The position numbers were made by a program, and so were the translations under genes. From contig JANYFH010000067.1 of NCBI GenBank assembly GCA_025362705.1, positions 1 to 14,634 on the forward strand: a DNA stretch of 14,634 nt. Reading direction: 5' to 3'. This DNA is from Betaproteobacteria bacterium. Lineage in GTDB: Bacteria; Pseudomonadota; Gammaproteobacteria; Burkholderiales; Usitatibacteraceae. The notes beneath the pieces are model-generated. The model was not told where the DNA came from, made no database searches, and saw only the letters and a list, made by a program, of their open reading frames with translations. Each line of letters opens with the position of its first letter. The first letter of the stretch is position 1. Of the stretch, positions 1 to 8,217 are shown in pieces.

Positions 1-2323
1 CTTTTTCCATGCCGTCCATCTTCAGCGTCGTCATACCTTCTTCGACGCATTTGACGAACAAATCCGCGACACGAGATTTCTCCTGTACCATTTTCTTGAC
101 TGCATCACTGGCAACCATCAACTCGTGCAATCCCACGCGTCCTTTGTAACCTGTGCCCCCGCAGGTATCGCAGCCTTTGCCCCGATAGAAAGTCAGCTTA
201 CCGTCCTTGCCGTATTCTTTCAGCCAATAGTCATACATTTTTTTTGCTTCGCCCTGTGGGTCTTTTTTCCAAGGGTCCGTTTGGCGAAGATCGACGGTGT
301 ATTCAGTCATGAAGCTCTTTAGCTCTTCGGCATCCGGTGTGTAGGCCTCTTTGCATTTGCCACAAAGGCGTTTTGCCAATCGCTGCGCAAGAATGCCCAG
401 CAATGCGTCAGCAAAATTGAACGGATCCATACCCATATCTAGTAGTCGTATCACGGCTTCCGGTGCCGAATTTGTGTGCAGAGTCGCGAACACCAAATGA
501 CCTGTGAGAGAAGCCTCAATGCCTATATGAGTGGTTTCAGCATCACGCATCTCACCGACCATGATGATGTCTGGATCAGCACGCAGAAACGCCTTCATAA
601 CGACCGGGAAATCGATGACTTTCTTGTTTACCTGCACTTGTCTCAATCCCTTTTGCGTGATCTCAACGGGATCTTCTGCGGTCCATATTTTCGTGTCAGG
701 TTTATTGAGTGAGCCCAACACCGAATGCAGTGTTGTCGTCTTGCCTGAGCCGGTCGGCCCACATACAAAAAATAATCCGTACGGTTTGGAAATTGTCTTT
801 TCCAGGTTCGCCTTGTTCTTCGAAGTAAGGCCAAGCTTGTCCAACGGGATCGGCTCGCCTGCAGCAAGGATACGCATCACAACGTCTTCGACACCACCTG
901 CGGTAGGAATGGTCGCGACGCGCAGTTCAATATCAAGTGGCCCGTATTTCTTGAATTTAATCTTGCCGTCCTGGGGTTTTCGTTTTTCTGAAATATCCAG
1001 GTCACACATGATCTTCAGGCGCGCGGTCAATGCGCTACGATAACTTGCCGGCACTTCGATATAAGTTGAAAGCGATCCGTCTTTGCGAAAACGCACACCA
1101 GTTTTGCCCTTACCCGGCATCGGCTCGATATGGATATCAGACGCACCTTGATTGTAGGCGTCAACAATAATTTTATTGACGAGTTTGACCAGTTCATTGT
1201 CGGCGGCAGCGGAAAGATCATCGCCACCAATTTCACCCGGCTCAGCTTCATCATCCAGGTTCGATAGCAGATCCCCGATATCTTCGCTGGCACCACCGTC
1301 AGCACCAAAAAATTGATTGACGGTCAGAATGAAATCCCGCGCAGTGCAAACCCTGTAAACCGGTTTCAATTTTGGAAAAATATTTTCAACCACCCTTGAG
1401 CTTTTAACGTGCTCGGGATCGGTCGTCATCACAATCAAGCCGGCTTTGCTGTCCTCAATCGGCAGCCAATTCGATGATTCAGCGTATTCTTTCTTTAGGT
1501 TTTTCAACAAATCGAGTGGCTTGATACGGTCAGCCTTGAATGGTTCGTAATCCACGCCGTAGTACTTGGCAAGTGCCGCACCAAGCGCAGCCGGTTTCAC
1601 TTGAAATTCATCTATGAGAATGTCTTCAACATTCTTGTTCTTGCGCCGCGCCGTTCGTGTAGCGAGTTCGAGCTCCGCGTCGGAGATTACATTGTCGACG
1701 ATAAGGTACTCGAACTTGGATTTGATCTGGCCTGGTATTTGCTGCCGTACCCGAAACGCGATGGCCAGTGTATTCGAGAGTTCAACCAGGCCTTCCTCAG
1801 CCAAGGCCGGAAATGACGTCCCCGGCAGGTGATTGATCACCTGAATTACACCCATCAACTCGCCGCCACCCTCTCCACCGACGATTGGAACAACCATCAT
1901 CTGCTTGGTGCGATAGCCAGTGCGTTGATCAACCGCCTTCAAAAAGGCCAAGTTCGGCGAAAAACTCTTTAGCTCTGAATCGTCATAGACATCCTTGATG
2001 TTCATGAATCGCTTGTTCAGAGCGCTACAGCCCGCAATGGAGCTTTCCGAGAGAGGCAGTTTGATGTCCTTGAAAGAATTGAGGCCCGATTTGACTTTCG
2101 AAATGATGGATTGACCATCTTCTGAAAGCGTGTAGATCGTCAGGCGATCAGCATCGAAAAGCTGGCAGATATCACGCGTAACATCGAGCATGATTTCATC
2201 GATGTTGGTGGTTGAGTGGATGCGATTGGTGACCGCTTGGAGTTTTTTGGAAAACGCCAGCTTCGACGACATATCCGCAACATTTGCGGGTCCACTGGTT
2301 TTAGGTTCCAACACGGCACTCAT
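1..2323 (-). CDS. GAF-domain GspE/PilB-type assembly ATPase (partial, C-terminus off the left edge)
   Basis: A hexameric cytoplasmic motor ATPase of the type II secretion/type IV pilus family; 774 residues are visible and the frame is open at the edge, probably only a short tail missing. Residues about 20-195 form a GAF domain; about 205-335 resemble the N-terminal T2SSE_N domain but lack its usual Arg-Leu-Gly signature; about 370-774 are the ATPase core. Walker A is GPTGSGKTTTLH (522-533), the Walker B region is DPDIIMVGEMRD (583-594), and the His box ends in ATLHTN (613-618). The zinc-type cysteines are C654/C657 and C718/C721, separated by 60 residues, longer than is usual. The ATG at 2323 follows an AAAGG-type ribosome site. 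It lies 57 bp downstream of the phosphodiesterase-like gene. A GAF domain on such a motor is not part of standard GspE or PilB, so ligand control is likely. Whether it drives a pilus or a secretion system cannot be told here. Confidence 0.93.
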   Translation of the reverse strand, partial: MSAVLEPKTSGPANVADMSSKLAFSKKLQAVTNRIHSTTNIDEIMLDVTRDICQLFDADRLTIYTLSEDGQSIISKVKSGLNSFKDIKLPLSESSIAGCSALNKRFMNIKDVYDDSELKSFSPNLAFLKAVDQRTGYRTKQMMVVPIVGGEGGGELMGVIQVINHLPGTSFPALAEEGLVELSNTLAIAFRVRQQIPGQIKSKFEYLIVDNVISDAELELATRTARRKNKNVEDILIDEFQVKPAALGAALAKYYGVDYEPFKADRIKPLDLLKNLKKEYAESSNWLPIEDSKAGLIVMTTDPEHVKSSRVVENIFPKLKPVYRVCTARDFILTVNQFFGADGGASEDIGDLLSNLDDEAEPGEIGGDDLSAAADNELVKLVNKIIVDAYNQGASDIHIEPMPGKGKTGVRFRKDGSLSTYIEVPASYRSALTARLKIMCDLDISEKRKPQDGKIKFKKYGPLDIELRVATIPTAGGVEDVVMRILAAGEPIPLDKLGLTSKNKANLEKTISKPYGLFFVCGPTGSGKTTTLHSVLGSLNKPDTKIWTAEDPVEITQKGLRQVQVNKKVIDFPVVMKAFLRADPDIIMVGEMRDAETTHIGIEASLTGHLVFATLHTNSAPEAVIRLLDMGMDPFNFADALLGILAQRLAKRLCGKCKEAYTPDAEELKSFMTEYTVDLRQTDPWKKDPQGEAKKMYDYWLKEYGKDGKLTFYRGKGCDTCGGTGYKGRVGLHELMVASDAVKKMVQEKSRVADLFVKCVEEGMTTLKMDGMEK

Positions 2324-2380
2324 TTGACAACCCCGCCTTTCTTGGTAGCCTGTGAATTACAGACATTACCTATCGACAAA

Positions 2381-3145
2381 CTAAATGGTCAGTTCCATAC
2401 CGTTTTCAAGCATCCGTGGACGCCATTTTCCTGCATTTCGACCAATCTCGCTCATGGTCAGGTAAATCTCGCCGGGTTTGAGGTGTGTCACAAATACCTC
2501 GACCGGCCGCGTTAGCTTGGAAAGTTCTTCAGCCAACATGCTCGGACACAAATGTTTTGAAGCAATCGCAATTTCGCGTTCCTTGTTCGGGAAGGCAGTT
2601 TCGATAATCAAATACTTCAAATTGTGAGCCCGGTTGGCTATGTCCCACAAAGCATCGTTATTGGTCGTGTCACCACTGAAGATGAGGGTCGCCTGCCCAC
2701 TGTCGAGCAAATAGCCGACCGCAGGAACTGTATGCACCGCAGGGATAGCGGTGATCTTGCGTCCATCAAGTTCGATAGTCTCTCCGACCTGGATCTCCCG
2801 ATAAACCATCACCGGATTTTCAGCATTAGGTATCTGCGAAAAGTCAGGCCATATTTTCCAGTTGAACAGGTGCTCTTTGAGGATCTGAATCGTTGCTGCC
2901 GTGCTGTACAGGATAAGCGGTCGGTCGCGCATCCAGCACACCGTATCGACAAGAAACGGAATGCTGGTTACATGGTCAAGGTGAGAATGCGTCACGAAAA
3001 CATGATCGATCTTGACTAACTGTTCGATCGACAAGTCACCGACACCAGTACCAGCATCGATAAGAATATCTTCATCGACCAGCATACCGGTAGTGCGGAG
3101 GTCCCCTCCTATCCCTCCGCTACAGCCTAAAATCTTTATTCGCAT
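2381..3145 (-). CDS. MBL-fold hydrolase, class II cyclic-nucleotide phosphodiesterase-like
   Basis: A 254-residue cytoplasmic metallo-beta-lactamase-fold protein. The zinc motif is THSHLDHV (52-59: H53, H55, D57, H58), with further ligand candidates H138, D159 in SGDT and H221 in THLKP. The opening MRIKILGCSGGIGG and the HSHLDH motif fit the class II 3',5'-cyclic-nucleotide phosphodiesterases (yeast PDE1/Vibrio CpdP type), which hydrolyse cAMP or cGMP to the 5' nucleotide. Substrate is inferred from family; other MBL activities such as phosphodiesterase action on RNA or small esters are possible. The ATG at 3145 has GGAG five bases upstream. It lies between the FHA gene and the GAF-ATPase gene on the same strand, so it could set the level of a ligand sensed by that GAF domain. 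Confidence 0.85.
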   Translation of the reverse strand: MRIKILGCSGGIGGDLRTTGMLVDEDILIDAGTGVGDLSIEQLVKIDHVFVTHSHLDHVTSIPFLVDTVCWMRDRPLILYSTAATIQILKEHLFNWKIWPDFSQIPNAENPVMVYREIQVGETIELDGRKITAIPAVHTVPAVGYLLDSGQATLIFSGDTTNNDALWDIANRAHNLKYLIIETAFPNKEREIAIASKHLCPSMLAEELSKLTRPVEVFVTHLKPGEIYLTMSEIGRNAGKWRPRMLENGMELTI

Positions 3146-3398
3146 AACTTCTCCGCACTCTCACGACCGGGCCGTTCCGAAATTTTTCGGCCTCTGTGTT
3201 GACATGTAGTCCGCAGGATCCCTGTTCCCGCCCCACTATCATGATTATGCCCGTTGTAGGTCAAAAAAGATGTGTGGTAACGCACAGGCAACAAGTATGC
3301 GCGGTACGTTTCGCAACTGGTCAGATGCGATCAAAAATTGCTTGTGCGAAGGGGCCTGACGAGATCAGGACAACGCCGACACTACCCGCAATTGCAGA
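3146..3398 (-). other. Intergenic region between FHA gene and phosphodiesterase-like gene
   Basis: A 253-bp gap with no credible gene. On the minus strand it holds a possible promoter for the phosphodiesterase-like gene: TTGACC at 3264-3259 and CATGAT at 3243-3238, spacing 15, with an alternative CATAAT at 3249-3244. Nearer the gene, in the presumed leader, is an inverted repeat: CCGAAA (3177-3182)/TTTCGG (3185-3190), with an alternative outer pairing GGCCG (3170-3174)/CGGCC (3188-3192). It has no following T-run, so it is not a typical terminator. Because of this gap the phosphodiesterase and ATPase genes may be transcribed separately from the two genes upstream. Confidence 0.35.
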
Positions 3399-4208
3399 TT
3401 AGGGCTTGTAAAAGAATTCCATTTTGATGCCGGCGATTTCAATCAAGTCGTGATCGCCGAGCTGTTTGGCCTGCCCACCGAGCGCTACGCCGTTGATGGT
3501 CGGAAATACCGCGCCTTCCACATGTGTGATGAAGAACCCAGTCGGACGCCTGGTAATCACGGCGACCTGAACACCAGGTTTGCCAATTGTCGTGAGATTC
3601 TTGGTGAGATCCAAGGTACGGCCCGCAGCTGCGCCGGAAAGCACTTGAATCGCTGAATCCCGGGCGGGACTGTTCGGATCATGCGCCTGCGGACTTGGTG
3701 CAGGAGCCGGTGCTGGACTGGAAGGCATGACCAGCGGCTTCATATTGGTTTGAGTATCAGACAGGTTCGCGCTAGCAGGAATGGCCGCTGGTGGCGCAGA
3801 TTGTGGCGGCGTTGGTGGTGGTACTGGAGCTGAGATCGCCGCTGCAGGCGCCGACGCAGGTGCGACGGGCTTCCTGATAATCATCGTCTTTTCGAAATCT
3901 CCGGCAGAAGCCGCAACGGGCGCATCATTAAAATACTTGAGCTTGTGTTTGCCGATTTCAATGACGTCATTGTTTTGCAAGAAGTGTTTCTTGATTGGCT
4001 TGCCATTGACAAGCGTACCGTTTGTCGAATTGAGATCCTCGATAAAAGAATCATTCAGGATGGTTATGATCGCGGCGTGTTCACCTGACACCGCCAGATT
4101 GTCCACCGGAATATCATTGTGCGGTTTTCGGCCGAGTGTGGTCCGCTCTTTACTGAGCGTGATCTCCTTCAGTACCGTACCGTCGACACTCAAGATCAGT
4201 TTTGCCAT
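3399..4208 (-). CDS. FHA-domain protein with a second degenerate FHA domain
   Basis: A 269-residue soluble adaptor that should bind phosphothreonine on a partner. The first FHA domain (about 1-95) keeps the key residues: GRKPHNDI (26-33, R27), SGEH (41-44), DLNSTNGT (58-65) and NG at 68-69. A motif FEKTMIIR (105-112) follows, then a linker very rich in Pro and Ala (about 113-182). Residues 184-269 resemble a second FHA-like beta-sandwich with TIGKPG (207-212) and ING (238-240), but the SxxH and Arg of the phospho-binding loop are missing, so it probably does not bind phosphothreonine. The ATG at 4208 is preceded by AGGG/AAGG. It sits 102 bp after the PP2C phosphatase gene, a pairing common in Ser/Thr phospho-signalling loci. 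The partner is unknown. Confidence 0.9.
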   Translation of the reverse strand: MAKLILSVDGTVLKEITLSKERTTLGRKPHNDIPVDNLAVSGEHAAIITILNDSFIEDLNSTNGTLVNGKPIKKHFLQNNDVIEIGKHKLKYFNDAPVAASAGDFEKTMIIRKPVAPASAPAAAISAPVPPPTPPQSAPPAAIPASANLSDTQTNMKPLVMPSSPAPAPAPSPQAHDPNSPARDSAIQVLSGAAAGRTLDLTKNLTTIGKPGVQVAVITRRPTGFFITHVEGAVFPTINGVALGGQAKQLGDHDLIEIAGIKMEFFYKP

Positions 4209-4310
4209 AGCCTTAACCCTAAAAAGTTCTTTCGATCACACTTTTGCCGCAGAGATTGCTCCCATTGCGGCGCATTGTCTATTTTCTACTGATAGCCAGC
4301 CATTTTTGAA

Positions 4311-5150
4311 TCAACGAAACCAGGACTTTACAGTTGCCCAAAAGCCTCTTTCCACCGCAAAACTCTTGATGACGCGTACCAGCATCACCGATACATTGTC
4401 GCGTCCGCCCGCATCATTGGCTGCCTGAACCAACTGCTGGGACGTCAGCTCCAGATTTGATCGCAAGGCAATCAATGTCATCTGGATTTCTTCATCTTCG
4501 ATCATGTCATTCAGACCATCTGAGCAAAGCAAAAAAATGTCATCCACCTGGACATCATAACTGTGCACTTCGGCCTCGACTTCCGGATCGATACCAACAG
4601 CACGCGTTACCAGATTCTTGTTGTGCGAATTACGCGCATCTTCTTTCGAAATAAGTCCGGAATCAATCTGTTCCTGTAAAAGCGAGTGGTCGCGCGTCAG
4701 TTGTTCAAGAACATCATCGCGCATCCGGTAGAGCCGCGAATCGCCTACATGCCCGACTGTCAGAAAATCATCGTAAAACAGACACGTCACCAGTGTCGTG
4801 CCCATGCCCGCGCAATGCGGATCCTTTTGTGCGGCAGCATAAATCGCCGCATTCGCCTTTGCCGCCTGCTCCTGCACTACGGACTGCGAAAGCGCCATCG
4901 CTGCAGCGCGGTCAAGACCTTTGAGCGCTTCACGCGTCCACGCTTGCGCAAGGCCCGCCGTAATCGACGATGTCGCCATTCCGCTCGCAACTTCACCGGC
5001 GTTGTAGCCCCCCATTCCATCTGCGAGCACAACGATGCCAGACTCGGGACGCGATTCGACACAATCCTCGTTATGACCACGAACTCTGCCCGGATCGGTG
5101 AGGCTCACAATCTGCAATGCATCTGTCAGCGCCAAATTTTCTCCCAACAC
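4311..5150 (-). CDS. PP2C-family Ser/Thr protein phosphatase (Stp/PrpC type)
   Basis: A metal-dependent (Mn/Mg) phosphatase that removes phosphate from Ser/Thr in proteins. All core motifs are present: RGHNED (24-29), LADGMGGYNAGE (42-53), GMGTT (115-119), VGHVGDSRLYR (132-142), LTRDH (151-155), CSDGLNDM (209-216) and GGRDNVS (248-254); metal ligands D29, D44, D211 and D251 are intact. After the domain comes a short tail with aromatic and basic residues (262-279) that could be an amphipathic anchor. The start is uncertain: the GTG at 5150 has no clear ribosome site, while a TTG at 5135 is preceded by GGGAG with five-base spacing, giving a protein five residues shorter. It is probably first in the minus-strand set and may reverse phosphorylation read by the FHA protein. 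No kinase gene is in the window. Confidence 0.93.
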   Translation of the reverse strand: MLGENLALTDALQIVSLTDPGRVRGHNEDCVESRPESGIVVLADGMGGYNAGEVASGMATSSITAGLAQAWTREALKGLDRAAAMALSQSVVQEQAAKANAAIYAAAQKDPHCAGMGTTLVTCLFYDDFLTVGHVGDSRLYRMRDDVLEQLTRDHSLLQEQIDSGLISKEDARNSHNKNLVTRAVGIDPEVEAEVHSYDVQVDDIFLLCSDGLNDMIEDEEIQMTLIALRSNLELTSQQLVQAANDAGGRDNVSVMLVRVIKSFAVERGFWATVKSWFR

Positions 5151-5385
5151 CCAGTTCGATAAATAGAATTATTCATTATTAGCTTCGGGCGGTGCAGTCT
5201 ATTTCGCAACAACGTGAATCCGCTCCTGATGTATTCTTTTCCAAGCGGTTGCGCTTTGCGAACCTAAAATCTCATAATAATAATAACTTAAAATGGTTTT
5301 TTAGGAAACACTTCTACAAAAAGCCCAATGTGCCTGATTTTTCAACAATAAAAACAGAAGCTTGGCATCTCGCACCGGGGGGCAA
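5151..5385. promoter_or_regulatory. AT-rich divergent intergenic region with a possible plus-strand promoter
   Basis: The 235 bp between the divergent PP2C and permease genes are much richer in A and T than the flanking genes, mostly from 5260 to 5360. A candidate plus-strand promoter is TTGCGC (5249-5254) with CATAAT (5273-5278), spacing 18. An alternative is TTGCGA (5256-5261) with AATAAT (5279-5284), spacing 17. The leader to the permease ATG would be about 100 bases. A promoter for the PP2C gene must also lie here but no pair of hexamers stands out. No operator palindrome was recognised. Confidence 0.35.
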
Positions 5386-7086
5386 ATGAACAAAGCAGTG
5401 CGTCAATTCAGCCTGGTTGAAGTATTGGTAGCACTATTGATCGCATTGTTTTTGCTGGCTTTTTTGATCGTACCAGTAATAAACGTAACCTATATTGCAT
5501 TTGCTGATCGCGGCGGCGGCCTGACAATTTCGCATTTTGGCGCATTTTTCAGCATTTCGCTGATGCAGGAGTCGTTCTGGAACAGCCTGATCGTCGCGCT
5601 CGCCAGTGTGTTTTTCGCGTCAATGATCGCTTTGCCGTTAGCTTACTTAACCATCCGTTTTGAGTTTCGCGGCGCGCTACTGATCCAGACACTTGGCGTC
5701 CTGCCACTCATCATGCCGCCGTTCGTTGGTGCGGTCGCGATGCAGCTTATTTTCGGGCGTTCCGGCTCGATCAATCTGCTGCTCAATGACTGGTTCGGTA
5801 TCACGATTCCATTGATGGAAGGGCTGACCGGCGTCGTATTCGTCGAGAGTTTGCATTACTTCCCATTCATTCTCCTGAATCTCACGGTTGCGTTGAATAA
5901 TATCGATAGCGCCATGGAAGAAAGTGCGCAGAACCTTGGCGCGCACGGTTTGCGCCTTTTCCGCCGCATCGTGTTTCCGCTGGCAATGCCCGGCTTTGTG
6001 GCTGGCGCATCGCTGGTTTTCATCAAGGTATTTGACGATTTGGGTACTCCGCTCGTGCTGAACGTCACCAACATGCTTGCGCCGCAAGCTTATCTGCGCA
6101 TTACTTCGGTCGGGCTGGAAGATCCGATCGGTTATGTCATCAGCGTAATCATGGTTGCCTTTTCGCTGTTCGCGTTGTGGCTGTCGGCACGCGCCTTGAA
6201 GGGCAAAGATTATTCGACTACCCAACGCGGCGGCTCTTCGCTGTCACGTCGCCGTTTATCAACCGCACAAAGCATTCTGGCTTATGGCTGGATCAGTTTG
6301 CTGTTATTAATGGTGTTGTCTCCACACATCAGCATCGTTTTGCTCTCAATTGCCAAGGTGTGGAGCTTTTCTGTATTGCCCGACGCGTACACGCTTGAGC
6401 ACTACAAGTCCGTATTGATCGACAGCCCGCGCATGATCGTCAATACATTGCTCTATTGCGGGCTCGCAGCGCTGCTCGATGTTATTCTCGGCAGCGCAAT
6501 TGCATATTTGATCCTGCGTACGAAAGTGCCGGGCAGACAGGCACTCGATTTCATGGCCTCGGCAGCGCTGGCGATACCGGGAATCGTTTTGGCGATAGGC
6601 TATCTGCGCACCTTCAAAGGCATCACATTGCCCGGCATGGATTCCCAGGTCGCAACCATCTGGATCATGATCGCGATAGCCTACGCCGTCCGCAGATTGC
6701 CCTACGCGTTGCGCTCATGCATGGCCGCCTTGCAACAAGTGTCGGTATTGCTTGAAGAAGCGGCCGGGAATCTTGGCGCAACCAAAGCGCGCACCATCCA
6801 GCGCATTGTTGTGCCGTTAATGGCGGGAGGCATTCTCGCCGGTTTCGTCACCAGTTTCATTACGGCGGCTGTCGAACTTTCCGCGACGATCATGCTCACC
6901 ACCACCCAATCGGATGCGCCGATGTCATACGGAATTTACCTGTACATGCAATCAATCGCTGGACGCGGGCCGGGTGCCGCACTCGGCGTGCTTGCAGTCA
7001 TCATCGTTGCGTTGGGCACCTATTTTTCACATCGCATTATTTCCAGCCGCGCATCGCAAACCGGCATCCATGCGAAATCGGAGTAA
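5386..7086 (+). CDS. ABC importer permease, fused two-domain type
   Basis: A 566-residue inner-membrane protein with two MetI-like permease domains in one chain, hydrophobic throughout with about twelve membrane segments. Both copies of the EAA loop that docks on the ATPase are visible: one from about 178 (EESAQNLGAHG) and one from about 457 (EEAAGNLGATK), each followed by an R-x-x-x-P-L segment. Fused permeases like this serve ferric iron (FbpB), 2-aminoethylphosphonate or thiamine systems, so the substrate is a small charged solute but cannot be named. I chose the ATG at 5386, preceded by a G-rich GGGGGG ribosome site, over an in-frame TTG at 5362. The stop lies three bases before the ATPase start, so the two are one operon. 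No substrate-binding protein is encoded next to it. Confidence 0.9.
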   Translation: MNKAVRQFSLVEVLVALLIALFLLAFLIVPVINVTYIAFADRGGGLTISHFGAFFSISLMQESFWNSLIVALASVFFASMIALPLAYLTIRFEFRGALLIQTLGVLPLIMPPFVGAVAMQLIFGRSGSINLLLNDWFGITIPLMEGLTGVVFVESLHYFPFILLNLTVALNNIDSAMEESAQNLGAHGLRLFRRIVFPLAMPGFVAGASLVFIKVFDDLGTPLVLNVTNMLAPQAYLRITSVGLEDPIGYVISVIMVAFSLFALWLSARALKGKDYSTTQRGGSSLSRRRLSTAQSILAYGWISLLLLMVLSPHISIVLLSIAKVWSFSVLPDAYTLEHYKSVLIDSPRMIVNTLLYCGLAALLDVILGSAIAYLILRTKVPGRQALDFMASAALAIPGIVLAIGYLRTFKGITLPGMDSQVATIWIMIAIAYAVRRLPYALRSCMAALQQVSVLLEEAAGNLGATKARTIQRIVVPLMAGGILAGFVTSFITAAVELSATIMLTTTQSDAPMSYGIYLYMQSIAGRGPGAALGVLAVIIVALGTYFSHRIISSRASQTGIHAKSE

Positions 7087-7089
7087 GCA

Positions 7090-8187
7090 ATGAAACCGGG
7101 TCGAGTCGAATGCAAAAATATCGCTCTGGCGTATGGCAGCGGCAAGAGCGCGACACAAGTGCTGAAGGACATATCGCTCAGCATAGAGCCGGGAGAATTC
7201 TTCGCCCTCCTCGGCCCATCAGGCTCGGGGAAGTCGACGTTGTTGCGCCTGATCGCAGGGTTCAATTTCGCGCAGGCCGGCCAGATCACAGTAGATGGCA
7301 GCGACATCACGCGTGTTCCGCCATGGCAACGCAACATTGGCATGGTGTTTCAGAATTACGCACTCTGGCCGCACATGACGGTGGAAAAAAACGTTGCCTT
7401 CGGATTGGAAGAACGCAAATTGCCACGCGCCGAAATCACACGCAAAGTGCAGGATGTCCTCGCACTGGTAGGGCTCGCCGATTTTGCGAAGCGACGACCC
7501 AATCAGCTTTCAGGCGGGCAGCAGCAACGCGTTGCGCTGGCGCGCACGTTGGCAGTTGAACCAAAACTGCTATTGCTCGACGAGCCACTGTCCAATCTCG
7601 ACGCCAAGCTGCGCGTGCAGATGCGGCAGGAATTGAAATCCCTTCAGCGCCGTCTCGGTATCACCACAATCTTTGTAACTCACGATCAGGAAGAAGCGCT
7701 CACGACGTGTGATCGCATCGCCGTGATGGATCAGGGCGTGATCCAGCAAATCGGCACGCCGATAGAACTCTTTGACGCGCCAGCCAACCGCTTTGTCGCC
7801 AACTTCGTCGGTACCATCAATTTTATCGAAGGTGAAATTGAACATGCACGTGACGGCGTGACATTTGTATCAATGTTACTTGGGAGGGTATCACTGCCTG
7901 CCAGCGTCTCCACCCAGGTAGTCGCCGGTGCATCGCTGGCGGTGCGCCCGCATACAATCAGCATCAATACAGATGTGATATCGCCGGATCGCCAGCGTCA
8001 CACTATCGACGTTGCCGGAACGATTTTGGAGCGCGAATTTCTCGGCGAATTTGTACGTTATCGTCTTAGTGCAAAGGGGTGTGAGCTGATCGTCGACCAC
8101 TCGCATCAACCTGAGAGCGAAATATTTGCTACAGGACAAAACGTGACACTTGGCATCGCCGAAAATGCGCTACGCTTGGTGAGTTGA
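7090..8187 (+). CDS. ABC importer ATP-binding protein (FbpC/PotA/PhnT-like)
   Basis: A 365-residue ATPase that powers the permease encoded just upstream. Walker A is GPSGSGKST (42-50), the Q-loop FQNYALWPHMTV (87-98), the signature LSGGQQQR (140-147), Walker B LLLLDEP (160-166) and the switch His is H198 in VTHDQ. From about 240 to 361 there is a TOBE-type regulatory domain, usual in the iron, polyamine, sugar and phosphonate branch. Length is normal for that branch. The GGAG ribosome site at 7080-7083 lies inside the end of the permease gene, so translation is probably coupled. The signature region does not discriminate between Fe(III), 2-aminoethylphosphonate and polyamine. Transcription probably ends at the hairpin repeat that follows. 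Confidence 0.93.
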   Translation: MKPGRVECKNIALAYGSGKSATQVLKDISLSIEPGEFFALLGPSGSGKSTLLRLIAGFNFAQAGQITVDGSDITRVPPWQRNIGMVFQNYALWPHMTVEKNVAFGLEERKLPRAEITRKVQDVLALVGLADFAKRRPNQLSGGQQQRVALARTLAVEPKLLLLDEPLSNLDAKLRVQMRQELKSLQRRLGITTIFVTHDQEEALTTCDRIAVMDQGVIQQIGTPIELFDAPANRFVANFVGTINFIEGEIEHARDGVTFVSMLLGRVSLPASVSTQVVAGASLAVRPHTISINTDVISPDRQRHTIDVAGTILEREFLGEFVRYRLSAKGCELIVDHSHQPESEIFATGQNVTLGIAENALRLVS

Positions 8188-8217
8188 TCCTGGCAGCGTT
8201 AAAATATGCAGATCGCC

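Noticed and set aside
3355..3369. Small hairpin CCTGA/TCAGG just after the FHA gene
   Set aside because: Five base pairs and no T-run on the transcribed strand, so not a credible terminator.
3196..3402. Plus-strand 68-codon frame in the gap between the FHA and phosphodiesterase-like genes, with TTGACA at 3199-3204
   Set aside because: No ribosome site, no family resemblance, and no -10 element at a useful distance from the TTGACA.
4246..4271. Inverted repeat GCCGCA/TGCGGC between the PP2C and FHA genes
   Set aside because: A 14-base loop and no T-run on either strand; it could be an attenuator but is no stronger than chance at this composition.
3781..4428. Plus-strand open frame (215 codons) crossing the FHA gene and the end of the PP2C gene
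   Set aside because: It is the reverse of the Pro/Ala-rich linker, so its Gly/Ala-rich start is an artefact of that composition; it spans two real genes.
5192..5389. Plus-strand 65-codon frame in the AT-rich region before the permease
   Set aside because: Low-complexity Asn/Lys-rich product of an AT-rich leader, running into the permease start; no sign of selection as a protein.
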